Of a DNA stretch of 64,000 bases, positions 9,011 to 20,113 are shown piece after piece. A program made the position numbers and the translations under genes. The stretch is from Desulfobulbus propionicus (GTDB lineage: Bacteria > Desulfobacterota > Desulfobulbia > Desulfobulbales > Desulfobulbaceae). Every line of letters begins with the position of its first letter. Positions within the stretch are counted from its first letter, which is position 1. Below the pieces are notes generated by a model. The model saw nothing but the letters and a program-made list of their open reading frames with translations. It ran no database searches and was not told where the DNA came from. The stretch spans positions 1 to 64,000 of the forward strand of contig PDTC01000019.1 in NCBI GenBank assembly GCA_002748735.1, written 5' to 3'.

Positions 9011-10318
9011 TCAGAGGTTCCGGTGGTCAATCACCCGTTGAGCCTTGCCTTCAGAGCGGGCAATAGTTCGGGGCTCCACCAGTTTGACCTTGCAGGTGAC
9101 CCCGAGAATATCCTTTATATCCTTTTGAATCTGCCTGCTCAAGGTCTCCAGCACCCGAATCTCGTCTGAGAAAACACGTTCACTGACCTCGACGAGCACG
9201 CTCATGGTATCCAGGTTCCCCTCACGGTTGACCTCGATCTGGTAGTGGGGCTCGACACCATCGATACCGACGAGCACGTGTTCAACCTGAGAAGGAAAGA
9301 CATTGACGCCGCGGATGATGAGCATGTCATCGGTACGGCCGCTCACTTTTTCCATACGCACCAGGGTCCGACCGCAGTCGCAGGTCTCCACGAACAGCCG
9401 GCTGATATCCTTGGTACGGTAACGGATCAGGGGAAAGGCCTCCTTGGTGAGGGTGGTAAACACCAGCTCACCTGGCATACCCGGCGGCACCGGCTCCAGT
9501 GTTTCAGGATCAATAATCTCGGGCAGGAAGTGATCCTCGAGTATGTGCATGCCACCGCTGCTGCTGAGACATTCCATGCCCACACCCGGTCCCATGACCT
9601 CGGACAGGCCGTAGATATCGACAGCCTTGATCCCCAGCTTACGCTCAACCTCGTCACGCATGTGCTCACTCCAGGGTTCAGCCCCGTGGATGCCTACCCG
9701 CAACTGTAGCTCCTCTGGCTTCACCCCCATGTCGGTCATGGCATCGGCCAGGTTAAGGGCGTAACTGGGAGTGGACAACAACACCGTGGAACCAAAATCC
9801 CGCATGATGTTGACCTGCCGCTTGGAGTTCCCACCTGATACAGGAATGACGGTGGCGCCCAGCGCCTCTATCCCGTAATGCGCACCAAGTCCGCCGGTAA
9901 AGAGCCCATACCCGTAGGCATTGTGCACCATGTCGCCCCGGGTGACACCGGCCATGGCCAGGCAACGCGCCATAATCTGGGCCCAGAGGTCAATATCGCC
10001 TTGTGTATAGCCGACCACTGTTGGCTTCCCCGTGGTACCGGAAGAGGCGTGAACCCGGATAACTTCTTGCAAATCAACGGTAAACAGGCCAAAAGGATAA
10101 TTGTCGCGCAGATCGTCCTTGGTGGTAAAGGGCAGCAGCCTGAGATCATCGAGGCTGCGCACGTCTTCAGGGGCGATGCCCGCGGCATCCATCTTTTCCC
10201 GGTAAGGCGCCACTGACCGGTAAACCCGTTCCACCAGATATCGCAGCCTGGTCGCCTGGATAGCCTCAAGCCCCTGGCGGGGCAACCTTTCAATTTCTTC
10301 CACCCACGTCATCTGCAC
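9011..10318 (-). CDS. paaK: Phenylacetate--CoA ligase, second paralogue
   Basis: A 433-435-residue aryl-CoA ligase paralogous to the enzyme at 6981-8279. It carries [16 protein letters not shown] (about residues 91-106), [25 protein letters not shown] and [16 protein letters not shown]. Two starts are possible: GTG at 10318 with AGGAG 9 bases upstream, or ATG at 10312 with a weaker AGGG. The gene begins about 20 bases after iorB stops and almost certainly shares its transcript. Indolepyruvate:ferredoxin oxidoreductase releases arylacetyl-CoA, and the ligase run backwards could conserve its thioester energy as ATP; forward activation of aryl acids is equally compatible. Confidence 0.93.
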   Translation of the reverse strand: MQMTWVEEIERLPRQGLEAIQATRLRYLVERVYRSVAPYREKMDAAGIAPEDVRSLDDLRLLPFTTKDDLRDNYPFGLFTVDLQEVIRVHASSGTTGKPTVVGYTQGDIDLWAQIMARCLAMAGVTRGDMVHNAYGYGLFTGGLGAHYGIEALGATVIPVSGGNSKRQVNIMRDFGSTVLLSTPSYALNLADAMTDMGVKPEELQLRVGIHGAEPWSEHMRDEVERKLGIKAVDIYGLSEVMGPGVGMECLSSSGGMHILEDHFLPEIIDPETLEPVPPGMPGELVFTTLTKEAFPLIRYRTKDISRLFVETCDCGRTLVRMEKVSGRTDDMLIIRGVNVFPSQVEHVLVGIDGVEPHYQIEVNREGNLDTMSVLVEVSERVFSDEIRVLETLSRQIQKDIKDILGVTCKVKLVEPRTIARSEGKAQRVIDHRNL

Positions 10319-10338
10319 TTTTCCCTGCTCCTCTCTGT

Positions 10339-10923
10339 TCAGGCGTACACCTTTGCCCTGCCTGCGGTAAACGCCGCCTTGTTGACCTCTCTGAACTGTG
10401 CCTTGACCTTGGTGTCGATCACTTCGAGAAAAACAGCAGGATCAACGGCCAGAAAATTGGACATGGCACCGACCATGGCCACATTGGCGGTACGCAGCTC
10501 TCCGACCTCCTCAGCTACGGCAAAGGCATCAAGGGCAATCACGTTGATCCGCCGATCGCGTAACTCATCAAGGATATTTTCCGGGTAGGACATCCTTCCC
10601 AGTGCCACTGCAGGCGGCAGGATCTTCTGGGTATTGACCACCACCGCACAGTCTGCGTGCAGATACGGCAGATACCTGACCGCCTCAAGGACCTCAAAGG
10701 CCACCAGGATATCGGCACAACCCGGCTCGATCAGCGGCGAATAGACGCGCTCACCGTAGCGGAGATGGGCCTCCACCGAGCCGCCGCGCTGGGCCATGCC
10801 GTGGACCTCAGATTTTTTCACGTCATACCCCATGGCCAGCTGGGCATAGGCTGTCAGCTCGCTCGCCAACAGGATGCCCTGACCACCGACACCGCAAAAC
10901 AGGATGTTACCGCTTTGTCTCAT
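10339..10923 (-). CDS. iorB: Indolepyruvate:ferredoxin oxidoreductase beta subunit
   Basis: A 194-residue gamma-domain-type subunit of the 2-oxoacid:ferredoxin oxidoreductase superfamily. The N-terminal [17 protein letters not shown] and [20 protein letters not shown] segments are typical of IorB. With IorA it oxidatively decarboxylates arylpyruvates (from Trp, Phe, Tyr transamination) to aryl-acetyl-CoA and reduces ferredoxin. The start at 10923 (MRQSGNILF) overlaps the iorA stop as ATGA, which shows translational coupling; the longer frame upstream has no support. Cytosolic. Confidence 0.94.
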   Translation of the reverse strand: MRQSGNILFCGVGGQGILLASELTAYAQLAMGYDVKKSEVHGMAQRGGSVEAHLRYGERVYSPLIEPGCADILVAFEVLEAVRYLPYLHADCAVVVNTQKILPPAVALGRMSYPENILDELRDRRINVIALDAFAVAEEVGELRTANVAMVGAMSNFLAVDPAVFLEVIDTKVKAQFREVNKAAFTAGRAKVYA

Positions 10924-12734
10924 TGCTCGATCTCCACGGGGTGAATCGCATCGAACGTACAGAGGCAGGCGCACTGACCACAGCCGTTACACTGCACCTC
11001 TGTAATACGGGCGCGCCCTTTCTGCTGCTTTCTATATCCTTGTGCCAGGGCCTCTGCCGGCGTCAGCGGCTCCCAACTGATGGCCGGACAGCCCAGGCCG
11101 ACACATGCGGTGCAGCCCCTGCAGTTGGCCAGCGTCGTCCGATAGACAGGTTTCTCCCGCCTGACCTCTTCGGGCAGGAGTACACAGGGGGCCCTGCTGA
11201 TAATCACCGAGGGTTCGTCGCGCTCAATCTCCTCTTTGAGAAGCTTGCGGGTTGTCGCAATATCATGGGGGTTGACCACGACAACGTGGCGAACACCCAG
11301 GCTACGACAGAGGAGCTCCAGGTCAATGGCCGAGGCCGGCTCGCCCTTGATGGTCCTGCCGGTGGCCGGATTCTCCTGGTGACCGGTCATGGCAGTGGTG
11401 CGGTTATCGAGGATGATCACCGAGGCGTAGGAGTTATTGTACACCGAATTCAACAGTCCGGTGATTCCAGAATGTAAGAAGGTAGAATCCCCCAACACAG
11501 CGACCAGACGGCCCTCTCCTTCTGCCCCCAAGGCCTTGGCCATACCGTGGGCAACGGTCACCGACGCCCCCATGCACACGCAGGAATCCATCGCTGAAAG
11601 TGGCGGAAGGAATCCGAGGGTATAGCAGCCGATATCACCGGAAACAAACACGTTTTTCATCCGGGACAGGCTGTAAAAAATTCCCCGGTGGGGACAGCCA
11701 GCACACATATTGGGAGGCCGAACAGGGAGTTCCAACGGCGTAAAAGGCGGTGGTGCCGCTTCCGGATCCAGGGCATGACGGACGATATGCGAATTGAGCT
11801 CACCAATGGCAGGGATGAGGTCCTTGCCGCGACAGTCGATGCCCATGGCGCGGATGTGAGTCTCAAAAAAAGGATCGAGCTCCTCGACAACGATGAGCTC
11901 CTCCACCGAGGCGGCAAAGTCTCGAATCTTCTTTTCAGGAAGCGGCCAGACCATCCCCAGTTTAAGAACCGGAGCTTCGGGAAAGGCCTCCTTCACGTAG
12001 TTGTAACTGGTGCCAGCGGTGATAAATCCCCTGGTGCCCTTCCCCGGCTCCACCCGGTTGAGATTGAGGTTCTCGGCCAGTTCACCGGCCCGTTCCATGC
12101 GCTCCTCAACGGCCTGTCTGCGGACCCGGGCATTTCCTGGCAGCATCACAAACTTGGCTGGTGCCTTTTCAATGGAGGCCTGAGCAGCAGGCACCGGTTC
12201 TCCACGCGAGACCACCCCCTTGACATGGGCGATGCGGGTGGTAATGCGAAGCAGTACCGGGGTGTCCAGCTCTTCGCTCAACTCACAGGCCGAGCGGACC
12301 ATGGCCTTGGCCTCGGCAGGGTCTGAAGGCTCAAGCATAGGGAGCTTAGCGGCAAAGGCATAATTGCGGTTATCCTGCTCATTCTGGGAGCTGTGCATCT
12401 GCGGGTCGTCGGCATCAACTATCACCAGACCGCCGCGCACCCCTGTATACGCGGCGGTGAACAGCGGATCGGCAGCAACGTTGAGGCCGACATGTTTCAT
12501 GGTTGCCATGGCCCTCGAGCCCGCGAAACTGGCACCAATGGCCACTTCCAAGCCCACCTTCTCGTTAGGTGCCCATTCTGCATACACGCCGTCGTAGCGG
12601 GCAAAATTTCCCATAATTTCGGTGGACGGCGTCCCTGGATACCCCGAGGCAACCCGGATTCCCGCCTCCCACGCACCCAGGGCAATCGCCTCGTTCCCTG
12701 AAAGCCAAAGGCTCTCCTTATTGTCTATCTTCAT
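10920..12734 (-). CDS. iorA: Indolepyruvate:ferredoxin oxidoreductase alpha subunit
   Basis: A 604-residue thiamine-diphosphate enzyme subunit. The N-terminal pyrimidine-type domain begins LSGNEAIALGAWEAG, the pyrophosphate-binding domain has the GDSTFLHSG...N motif near residue 420, and the C-terminus holds two ferredoxin-like 4Fe-4S motifs, CRGCTACVGLGC and CNGCGQCACLC. The ATG at 12734 (MKIDNKESLWLSG) has GGAG 7 bases upstream. It heads the iorA-iorB-paaK-ACT-paaK run and is probably the first gene of the transcript. It makes aryl-acetyl-CoA and reduced ferredoxin from arylpyruvate, and so links amino-acid breakdown to low-potential electron carriers. Confidence 0.95.
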   Translation of the reverse strand: MKIDNKESLWLSGNEAIALGAWEAGIRVASGYPGTPSTEIMGNFARYDGVYAEWAPNEKVGLEVAIGASFAGSRAMATMKHVGLNVAADPLFTAAYTGVRGGLVIVDADDPQMHSSQNEQDNRNYAFAAKLPMLEPSDPAEAKAMVRSACELSEELDTPVLLRITTRIAHVKGVVSRGEPVPAAQASIEKAPAKFVMLPGNARVRRQAVEERMERAGELAENLNLNRVEPGKGTRGFITAGTSYNYVKEAFPEAPVLKLGMVWPLPEKKIRDFAASVEELIVVEELDPFFETHIRAMGIDCRGKDLIPAIGELNSHIVRHALDPEAAPPPFTPLELPVRPPNMCAGCPHRGIFYSLSRMKNVFVSGDIGCYTLGFLPPLSAMDSCVCMGASVTVAHGMAKALGAEGEGRLVAVLGDSTFLHSGITGLLNSVYNNSYASVIILDNRTTAMTGHQENPATGRTIKGEPASAIDLELLCRSLGVRHVVVVNPHDIATTRKLLKEEIERDEPSVIISRAPCVLLPEEVRREKPVYRTTLANCRGCTACVGLGCPAISWEPLTPAEALAQGYRKQQKGRARITEVQCNGCGQCACLCTFDAIHPVEIEQ

Positions 12735-13197
12735 GCATACACTCCGGTACCACATCTATGATTATGGCAGGCAAGACCTTGGAAAAAGGAAAAAACAAGC
12801 TCACACGCAGTCGCCGGACAACAGGATGAAACTCCTGCAGGTAAAGCAAAGAAGCTACTCCAAAACCCTCCGGCCAGGCAAGACAAAAAAAGAAACCAGT
12901 CTATCCACAGAGGTTGATGCAGCGTAAGCGAGTCAGTGGTTCTCCCGGGTAGCTCAAGCAACTGTTGCAGGAGCCCGGTCATGTGCCAGCAGTAGTCCTC
13001 ATCCTGGTGCAGATGACCGCGCTGACACGAAATCCTTTTCAAGAATGGAAAACAGCTGATCTGCGGCCTGGGTACCATGGAGACAATCAGCAACTGCACG
13101 AACTGTTGGTGACCATCAAGGGAATTGGGAACATACCGGCCTTGATCCGGATGCTGGCGATGGCTGAAACCGCTCGTTTTACGGTTGACCTTCAAAC
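12735..13197. other. Intergenic stretch between iorA and cls
   Basis: About 460 bases upstream of iorA and downstream of the cardiolipin synthase gene. It should hold the promoter of the ior/paaK run, but no convincing -35/-10 pair was identified. An open frame on the minus strand through this stretch overlaps both neighbours and has no family resemblance, so it is not called. Confidence 0.4.
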
Positions 13198-14631
13198 CTA
13201 CAGCACCGGACCAATAGTTGCGATAACGTTGTTCCAGATACGCCTGTAATAGGGCCAGTTGCGCACATCTGCCAGCGTTACAGGCACTGCTCTGGCAATA
13301 TAGTCGTTTTGCCGACGGCAAACGGTTTCGGTTGTCACCACATCCTGCAACAAGATATTGTTTTCATAGTTCAGGTCAAAACTGCGCAGGTCCAGGTTAG
13401 AAGAGCCGATCAAGCTGACCTGACCGTCAATGGTCAGGGTTTTCGAGTGCAGCAGTCCGCCCTGAAACTCGTAGATCAGGCAGCCTGCTTCGAGCAGGTT
13501 ACGGTAATAACTGCGGCTGGCAGCAGCAACGACCCAGCTGTCGTTGCGTTGCGGGAAAACCAGGGTGACCGCTACCCCACGATGCGCAGCCGAACAGAGC
13601 GCCTCCAGAACTGTTGCGTCAGGCACAAAATAAGGGGTGGTAAGCGTCAGCGTTCTTTGGGCATTGGCGATCAGGGTGGCAAACAGCTGTGGAGTGGCTC
13701 CCCTGCGTTCTGTCGGGCCATCACCCATGACCTGCGCTGGAAACCCCTCTTTTGCCGGTAAGGCCGGCAGCGGGATGACCTCAAGACTATCACCGGTGGC
13801 CTGCATCCAGTCACTGGCAAACAGGATCTGGTTTTGCAACACCACCGGGCCCTCGAAACGAAGCATAATATCCACCCAGGGGGCATACTTCGCTTTGACG
13901 CGAAATTCAGGATCGGCTGAATTGCGGCTGCCGCAGTAGGTTATACGCCCATCAATGACGGTAATCTTGCGATGATTACGCAGGTCCAACCGGCTGGTCA
14001 AAATGGTATGCATTGGCCTGTCCAAGGGCATGGCAACGGCCAGTTGTACCCCGGCCTCTTTCATCCGCCGCCAGAGCTCAGAGGTAACCATCGCTCGCGA
14101 ACCAAGCCCATCTGCCATTGCCCGGCAAACGACTCCCCTCTGAGCCGCACGGATCAACGCCTCGGCCACGTCGGTACCGGTATCATCGGCCAGCCAGATA
14201 TAGTACAGCACATGCACATGGTCAGTGGCAGCGTCTATATCGGCCACCAGCCGTCTACGGGTCGTCATCGCATCGGCCATTACCTCGGCCCGGTTACCTG
14301 GAACAGGGTGAAAGCCGTTGATCGAGGCCACATAGCGAAAAGCCGGGCGAAAATGTGGCTCAATCAGCTTGTCGACTTGAGTCTCATCCCCCATACAACG
14401 CACGGCCCGGGTCTTGATTGCGGCAAAAATCTCTTTGTGGTGCTTGTTGGCGCTCTGGCCAAGGTCGATCTCTCCAAACAAAAAATAGACCATGCTGCCG
14501 AAATAAGGCAGAATATTCATGATGATGAACCACGCAAGCCTCGCCGGAGGCGACAGGTCGTCACGCAAAAGAATACGAAGGGTAAATCCCACCACAAGGG
14601 CAAAGTGGAAAAATGCCAGAGCTGCGATCAT
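13198..14631 (-). CDS. cls: Cardiolipin synthase (phospholipase D family)
   Basis: A 477-residue membrane-bound enzyme that condenses two phosphatidylglycerols to cardiolipin and glycerol. Two N-terminal membrane segments (about residues 3-22 and 33-52) precede two PLD domains. Their HKD motifs are seen as NHRKITVIDGRITYCGSRN (about 216-234) and LHSKTLTIDGQVSLIGSSN (about 394-412). AAGGAG lies 7 bases before the ATG. Length and architecture match bacterial Cls. It appears monocistronic, or is preceded by the uncertain small frame ending at 14628, whose stop overlaps this start. Confidence 0.95.
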   Translation of the reverse strand: MIAALAFFHFALVVGFTLRILLRDDLSPPARLAWFIIMNILPYFGSMVYFLFGEIDLGQSANKHHKEIFAAIKTRAVRCMGDETQVDKLIEPHFRPAFRYVASINGFHPVPGNRAEVMADAMTTRRRLVADIDAATDHVHVLYYIWLADDTGTDVAEALIRAAQRGVVCRAMADGLGSRAMVTSELWRRMKEAGVQLAVAMPLDRPMHTILTSRLDLRNHRKITVIDGRITYCGSRNSADPEFRVKAKYAPWVDIMLRFEGPVVLQNQILFASDWMQATGDSLEVIPLPALPAKEGFPAQVMGDGPTERRGATPQLFATLIANAQRTLTLTTPYFVPDATVLEALCSAAHRGVAVTLVFPQRNDSWVVAAASRSYYRNLLEAGCLIYEFQGGLLHSKTLTIDGQVSLIGSSNLDLRSFDLNYENNILLQDVVTTETVCRRQNDYIARAVPVTLADVRNWPYYRRIWNNVIATIGPVL

Positions 14632-14942
14632 ATGGTATCTCCTTGCCGGGTCAATGGCATAGAGTCGTCATTTGAAGTATTCATCATCCCTAAACTCATA
14701 AGCTTGGTGCTTCCTCGTTTGTCTTTGAGATAACGTAACATCTTTTCTGTAACTTTCCTTAAGCTTTCGTCTCCCTTGCGATGCAAGGGTAGAATTATTT
14801 TACTTGATACCGCTACCATTGACCTGTGTCTGTCGGTTTTTCCCTGGGCAAAATTCAGGAGAGCAAAAGGAGCCATCAAATTCCCTTTTGGTCTTGATGC
14901 CACCTTCCTGCATTCATCGATCTGAGAGACGGTAAGCTCCAT
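14628..14942 (-). CDS. Uncertain small hypothetical protein
   Basis: A 104-residue frame whose TGA overlaps the cls ATG. The overlap is what a coupled upstream gene would show, but no Shine-Dalgarno precedes its ATG. The protein is basic, has no membrane segment and resembles nothing I recognise. It may be a chance frame or a degraded gene at the edge of the insertion-sequence remnant. Confidence 0.2.
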   Translation of the reverse strand: MELTVSQIDECRKVASRPKGNLMAPFALLNFAQGKTDRHRSMVAVSSKIILPLHRKGDESLRKVTEKMLRYLKDKRGSTKLMSLGMMNTSNDDSMPLTRQGDTI

Positions 14943-15068
14943 GAAAGACGATAGGCCAGAAAACTGCAGAATATCTCCTCTGGTTCATATCTGGTTTTTG
15001 ACAGAAGGTTTACCGATTATCGGTGATATCAGGATCTCTGTGATCGGGGCATTTTCTTTGTTACCAGA

Positions 15069-15515
15069 ATGAAAAGGAACACGATCCCAACTTATCTTAA
15101 AAAACGACCTGGACGTAAACCAACAACTATTTGTAAAGATCAAACAATCACGCTCAGTAAAATGAATGCGGCGCTGAGTCTTATTGAACATACTGATCCT
15201 GAAACAGAAAAAGTAACAATTCCTTACCAATACCAACCAGTTGAATGCTCAGGCTATTGCTGATTTGTATAAGGAGCGTCGCAGATTGTGCAATTTTTCA
15301 GATGGCAGAACTTGAAGGTCAAGACCCTCTATGGCACATCGGTTAATGCTGTTCTTTCCCAGGTATGGCATGTCCTTTGTGTTTACTCTCTCCGCTCATT
15401 TGTAAAATTTAAAGTAAAGCTCGGTATTCCCCTCACCAAGATTTTACGATTATTACATTTCCATTTGTTTGAAAGGCAATCTCTAATTGATTTGTCAAAT
15501 CCTCCTGACAAATAA
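15069..15515 (+). pseudogene. Decayed IS4-family transposase, C-terminal part
   Basis: Fragments in different frames line up with the C-terminal half of an IS4-type DDE transposase. They are KDQTITLSK and TDPETEK in one frame (to about 15210), then after a shift FLTNTNQLNAQAIADLYKER (about 15222-15281), then after another shift QFFRWQNLKVKTLYGTS and LTKILRLLHFHLFERQSLID (15288-15515). The conserved DLYKxRW(Q)IE catalytic-Glu region is broken by the second frameshift and a short deletion around 15282-15300. The element is therefore dead, and its N-terminal half is missing. Confidence 0.75.
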
Positions 15516-15558
15516 TTTATCGTTTCTCCACAGCTTTTATTAGGGGAGAAACGATAAA
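15516..15558. repeat. 14-bp perfect inverted repeat next to transposase remnant
   Basis: TTTATCGTTTCTCC (15516-15529) and GGAGAAACGATAAA (15545-15558) form a perfect 14-bp stem with a 15-base loop, directly after the transposase stop. It could be a terminator-like end of the old insertion sequence. No T-run follows on the plus strand. Confidence 0.6.
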
Positions 15559-15915
15559 ACACCACTGAGAGACTGTATACTTTCCTATCTCACCCTGCTG
15601 CATACATATCTTATTGGTGTAAATTATATTAAAAAAAATCGACCAGTTATTTGTATTTTGATAATAAATGTGATTTTGGAGAACCGAAAAATTATTGCTT
15701 CTTTATACGCGCCTGTGATAAAATTGTAGCCCTGTCTATGAACATTGCCGCTGCAACCGAAGATGATGGCTGCAATGGCAATCTTTACGCAGGCTGAGAC
15801 CTAAAAACAACATGTTTCCAAAGGATGTAGCGGCTGAACCTTTCTTTACTGGTTCCACTGTGAATGAACAGGGCTTGCGAGTAGGTGAGCAAAACACCAA
15901 CACAAGGAGGATCCG
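15559..15915. promoter_or_regulatory. AT-rich upstream region of the beta-helix gene
   Basis: About 350 AT-rich bases. TAAAAT near 15718-15723 could be a -10 box, with a poor -35 (TTGCTT, 15695-15700) 18 bases before it. The assignment is weak and no regulator site was recognised. Confidence 0.25.
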
Positions 15916-16704
15916 ATGAAAAAGCATGTGATACTGTTACTGAGCTTGTTTGGTATGCTGATGATTGGAGTACCTGTATCAGCGAAGGAAAAGGTAGTTG
16001 TTATTCCCATGTTAGCAAACAAGTCCATGAACAATATTGTCACCGTGGCCAAAAGCGGCGGAGACTTTACAGATCTGCAGAAAGCGATAGACTCCATTAC
16101 CGATGCGAGTCTTGAGAATCCCTATCTGATAGTCATTGCACCCGGCAGGTACAGAGTAGAGCAGACCATTACAATGAAACCCTGGGTCAGTATTACTGGC
16201 AGCGGCCAAAAAGTAACAACATTGTGGGGCAATATCGGTTCAAGTTCCATAGATACTGCAGCCATTATACAAGGCGCCTCTGATGTGGAACTCAGCAATA
16301 TTTCCATTGCTAATTTGGGGCTGACTTCTTCCTTAAACTATGCTGCCGGCCTGTATTGTAGTGATGTTAAAAACGTGTTTCTAAAAAATGTAAGCGTGCT
16401 AATACTCCCAGGACCGCAGCCGGCAGCTAATATCACAGCTGTTTATAATTTGGACGAGTCTTATCTTCGTCTTACTGATGTTGATGCAAGAGCCATCGGT
16501 GGAGGAGCGACAGCCCTTTATAATTCAACGAACAGCATCAGCCATGTCAACAATTCAGTATTGTGGGGAGATGGAAAAGGAGCCTCTATAGGTGACTCCC
16601 TCACAAGGATTGTAAATTCAATCATTCAGGGTGGCGTTACTTCTGGAAGCGCATCACAGTGTAGGAATACGTACAATTTAGAGCTCCATCCAGTAAGTTG
16701 TTGA
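15916..16704 (+). CDS. Secreted right-handed beta-helix protein (pectinesterase/lyase-like fold)
   Basis: A 262-residue protein preceded by an ideal AGGAGG six bases before the ATG. The N-terminus is a Sec signal peptide (hydrophobic ILLLSLFGMLMIGVPVSA, cleavage near residue 23). The mature part starts VTVAKSGGDFTDLQKAIDSI, the usual opening of pectinesterase-type beta-helices, followed by short repeats of Asn-rich beta-strands (NISIANLGL, NVSVLILPG, VDARAIGG). Pectinesterase catalytic Asp/Arg motifs were not found, so it is more likely a carbohydrate-binding or structural surface protein. It lies beside a dead insertion sequence in AT-richer DNA, which points to acquisition by transfer. Confidence 0.75.
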   Translation: MKKHVILLLSLFGMLMIGVPVSAKEKVVVIPMLANKSMNNIVTVAKSGGDFTDLQKAIDSITDASLENPYLIVIAPGRYRVEQTITMKPWVSITGSGQKVTTLWGNIGSSSIDTAAIIQGASDVELSNISIANLGLTSSLNYAAGLYCSDVKNVFLKNVSVLILPGPQPAANITAVYNLDESYLRLTDVDARAIGGGATALYNSTNSISHVNNSVLWGDGKGASIGDSLTRIVNSIIQGGVTSGSASQCRNTYNLELHPVSC

Positions 16705-16744
16705 GTGGCGGTGCGAATGATAGTTTGAAAGGCTTTTTGACATG

Positions 16745-16785
16745 GACGCTGTCTGATCACTCCAGGACGGCGGTCAGACAGCGTC
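16745..16785 (+). terminator. Hairpin after beta-helix gene
   Basis: GACGCTGTCTGA (16745-16756) pairs perfectly with TCAGACAGCGTC (16774-16785), a 12-bp stem with a 17-base loop, 40 bases past the gene's stop. There is no T-run, so it may be a 3'-stabilising hairpin rather than an intrinsic terminator. Confidence 0.4.
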
Positions 16786-17126
16786 GTAATGAGAGTAATT
16801 CAACGCAGTGGGCGGTACCTGCGGCTAAGGTATAAACAGCTGCCGAAGTCTGGTATCTTCCCTTTTGATATGCAACCCTAAATTGGGTCGATGGATTTAG
16901 CCAGCGCCGAATTCTCAAACCCATTGGCGATATTCCACCCGCTGAGTTTGAGATGTTGTATTATACGAATGCTGAGGACGCGGTTGCGTGACTCAGACAA
17001 CATACGTTCCCATAACCTCGGGGTGGTTCAGTGGAGGGATGGAAAAAAAAGCTGAACTGAATTTGAGCTGACAAATACCTCGTCAAAACTGGGTAGTTGT
17101 CTGCTCAGGCCTGAACCACCACAACC
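16786..17126. other. Intergenic stretch without a recognised gene
   Basis: About 340 bases between the beta-helix gene and the terminator at 17127. Nothing with a ribosome-binding site or family-like protein was seen on either strand. Confidence 0.4.
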
Positions 17127-17175
17127 CTAACTTCTTTAGGGTCAGGTGTCAGCCCTAAAGAAATTAGCTTTTTTA
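17127..17175 (+). terminator. Rho-independent terminator
   Basis: CTAACTTCTTTAGGG (17127-17141) pairs with CCCTAAAGAAATTAG (17153-17167) with one mismatch, has an 11-base loop and is followed by CTTTTTT. It would stop plus-strand transcription before it runs into the convergent atp operon. The loop TCAGGTGTCAG resembles ends of REP-type or IS200-like elements. Confidence 0.7.
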
Positions 17176-17278
17176 ACCCTAAGAAGGTGTTCGAGTTGAG
17201 CACTACCAGCACCTTCTCATAGGTGCCTCACAGGAAAACAAAATTCCACGCACTCCTGGAGACACCTTTGACATGACA

Positions 17279-17704
17279 CTAGAAGCCCTTGACCTTCTCG
17301 GCTGTACGCAACCTGGCCAGGGCTCGCTGCAAGGATGCTTCGGCACGAATACTGTTGATCTTTTCGCCCCGCTGCTGGGCAGCAGCCTGGGCCAAACGCT
17401 TCTCGGCCCGCTCCTTTGAGCGAAGGGCGCGGTCAACATCAATGTCCCCACCATCCTCAGCGGATTCCACAAGAAAGGTAATCTTGTTATTGGAAACCTC
17501 GCTAAACCCGCCACTGACCATCAGGAACCTCGTTTCCTTGTCCTTCTTAAAGCTCAAGGTTCCTGTCTTGATGGTACTCAAAAAAGGTGCATGATGCGCA
17601 AGTACACCAAATTCACCGCCAACGCCTGGAGCGGTGACAATGTCAACATCTTCACTGACAACTGGGCCGGACGGAGTAACAACTTCCAAATGAATCTGTG
17701 CCAT
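17279..17704 (-). CDS. atpC: F1 ATP synthase epsilon subunit
   Basis: A 141-residue central-stalk subunit that couples the c-ring to gamma and inhibits ATP hydrolysis. The N-terminal beta-sandwich carries [12 protein letters not shown] and [18 protein letters not shown], and the C-terminal two-helix region spans about residues 90-138. It is the last gene of the atp operon, 28 bases after atpD. Confidence 0.97.
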   Translation of the reverse strand: MAQIHLEVVTPSGPVVSEDVDIVTAPGVGGEFGVLAHHAPFLSTIKTGTLSFKKDKETRFLMVSGGFSEVSNNKITFLVESAEDGGDIDVDRALRSKERAEKRLAQAAAQQRGEKINSIRAEASLQRALARLRTAEKVKGF

Positions 17705-17732
17705 AATATCCCCTCAGATCAGTTGGAAAAAA

Positions 17733-19175
<1,443 letters not shown>

Positions 19176-19203
19176 TTAAAAATACCCGTTGGTATCGCGT
19201 AAC

Positions 19204-20094
19204 TTATCCTCGCAGCGCCTCGGCACCGCCAACAATATCCATGAGCTCACTGGTAACCGCCGACTGCCTTGCCTTGTTGTAAAGCATGGTCAGATCCCTG
19301 ATCATATCCTTACAGGCGTTGGTGGCGTTATCCATGGCTGTCATTCTGGCCGCATGCTCACCGGCACCCACCTCCAGCATGGCATGGTAGGTCTGGACGT
19401 TAAGATAAAGCGGCAACAGGACTTCCATGATCTCCCCAGGCTCGGGTTCATAGATGTAGGCTCCTGTCACCCCAGCTTTGCTCTCTGCCACAGCACGCTC
19501 CTCATGCTTTTCTTCGAGCGGCCTGATCGGCAACAACTGTTCGGTAGCGGGCCTCTGGTTGGCCACGGACATGAAGCGGCTGTACACCACATCCACCTGA
19601 TCAGTCTCGGCAGAGACAAAGGCCTGGGTAACCGTCTGGCTGATCTCACGGGCGTTGAACATCTGGAAGGTTCCCATGATATCATTGAACCGCATCCGAA
19701 CCTTGCCGGTTTTTTTCAGGAGCTGCGACGCCTTCCGGCCAACGGTTACATAGCTGACCGTCTTGCCCTCGCTCTCGTATTTGCGGGTCAACTGCTCTGC
19801 CAAGGCAACGACATTGGCGTTGAAACTACCGCACAGGCCCCGGTCTGAAGTGACCACCACGATCTCCACGGCCTTGACGTCACGGACTTCCATCAGGGGA
19901 AGGTTGGCGCCCTCCATGCTACCAGAGAGGTCATGCATGGCCTCGGCAAATTTTTCGGCATAGGGGCGAAATGCCTCCATCTTTTCCTGGGCACCCCGTA
20001 ACTTTGCCGAGGCAACCATATTCATGGCCTTGGTGATCTGCGCCGTCTTCTTGACGCCGTTGATCTTTATTTTGACATCCTTTAATCCAGGCAT
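19204..20094 (-). CDS. atpG: F1 ATP synthase gamma subunit
   Basis: A 296-residue rotary-shaft subunit. The conserved N-terminal helix (INGVKKTAQITKAMNMVASA, residues 11-30) and the C-terminal helix with RMTAMDNATNA and LYNKARQSAVTSELMDIVGG are present. It lies between atpA and atpD in the usual order. Confidence 0.98.
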   Translation of the reverse strand: MPGLKDVKIKINGVKKTAQITKAMNMVASAKLRGAQEKMEAFRPYAEKFAEAMHDLSGSMEGANLPLMEVRDVKAVEIVVVTSDRGLCGSFNANVVALAEQLTRKYESEGKTVSYVTVGRKASQLLKKTGKVRMRFNDIMGTFQMFNAREISQTVTQAFVSAETDQVDVVYSRFMSVANQRPATEQLLPIRPLEEKHEERAVAESKAGVTGAYIYEPEPGEIMEVLLPLYLNVQTYHAMLEVGAGEHAARMTAMDNATNACKDMIRDLTMLYNKARQSAVTSELMDIVGGAEALRG

Positions 20095-20113
20095 ATCAAC
20101 TCTTCCTCAGCAG

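Noticed and set aside
12731-13321. Minus-strand frame between cls and iorA
   Set aside because: It overlaps both neighbours, has no ribosome-binding site and translates to a Cys/Trp-rich sequence unlike a protein family.
15916-16704. Active pectinesterase
   Set aside because: The opening matches the fold, but the conserved catalytic Asp and Arg blocks of pectinesterase were not found, so only the fold is claimed.
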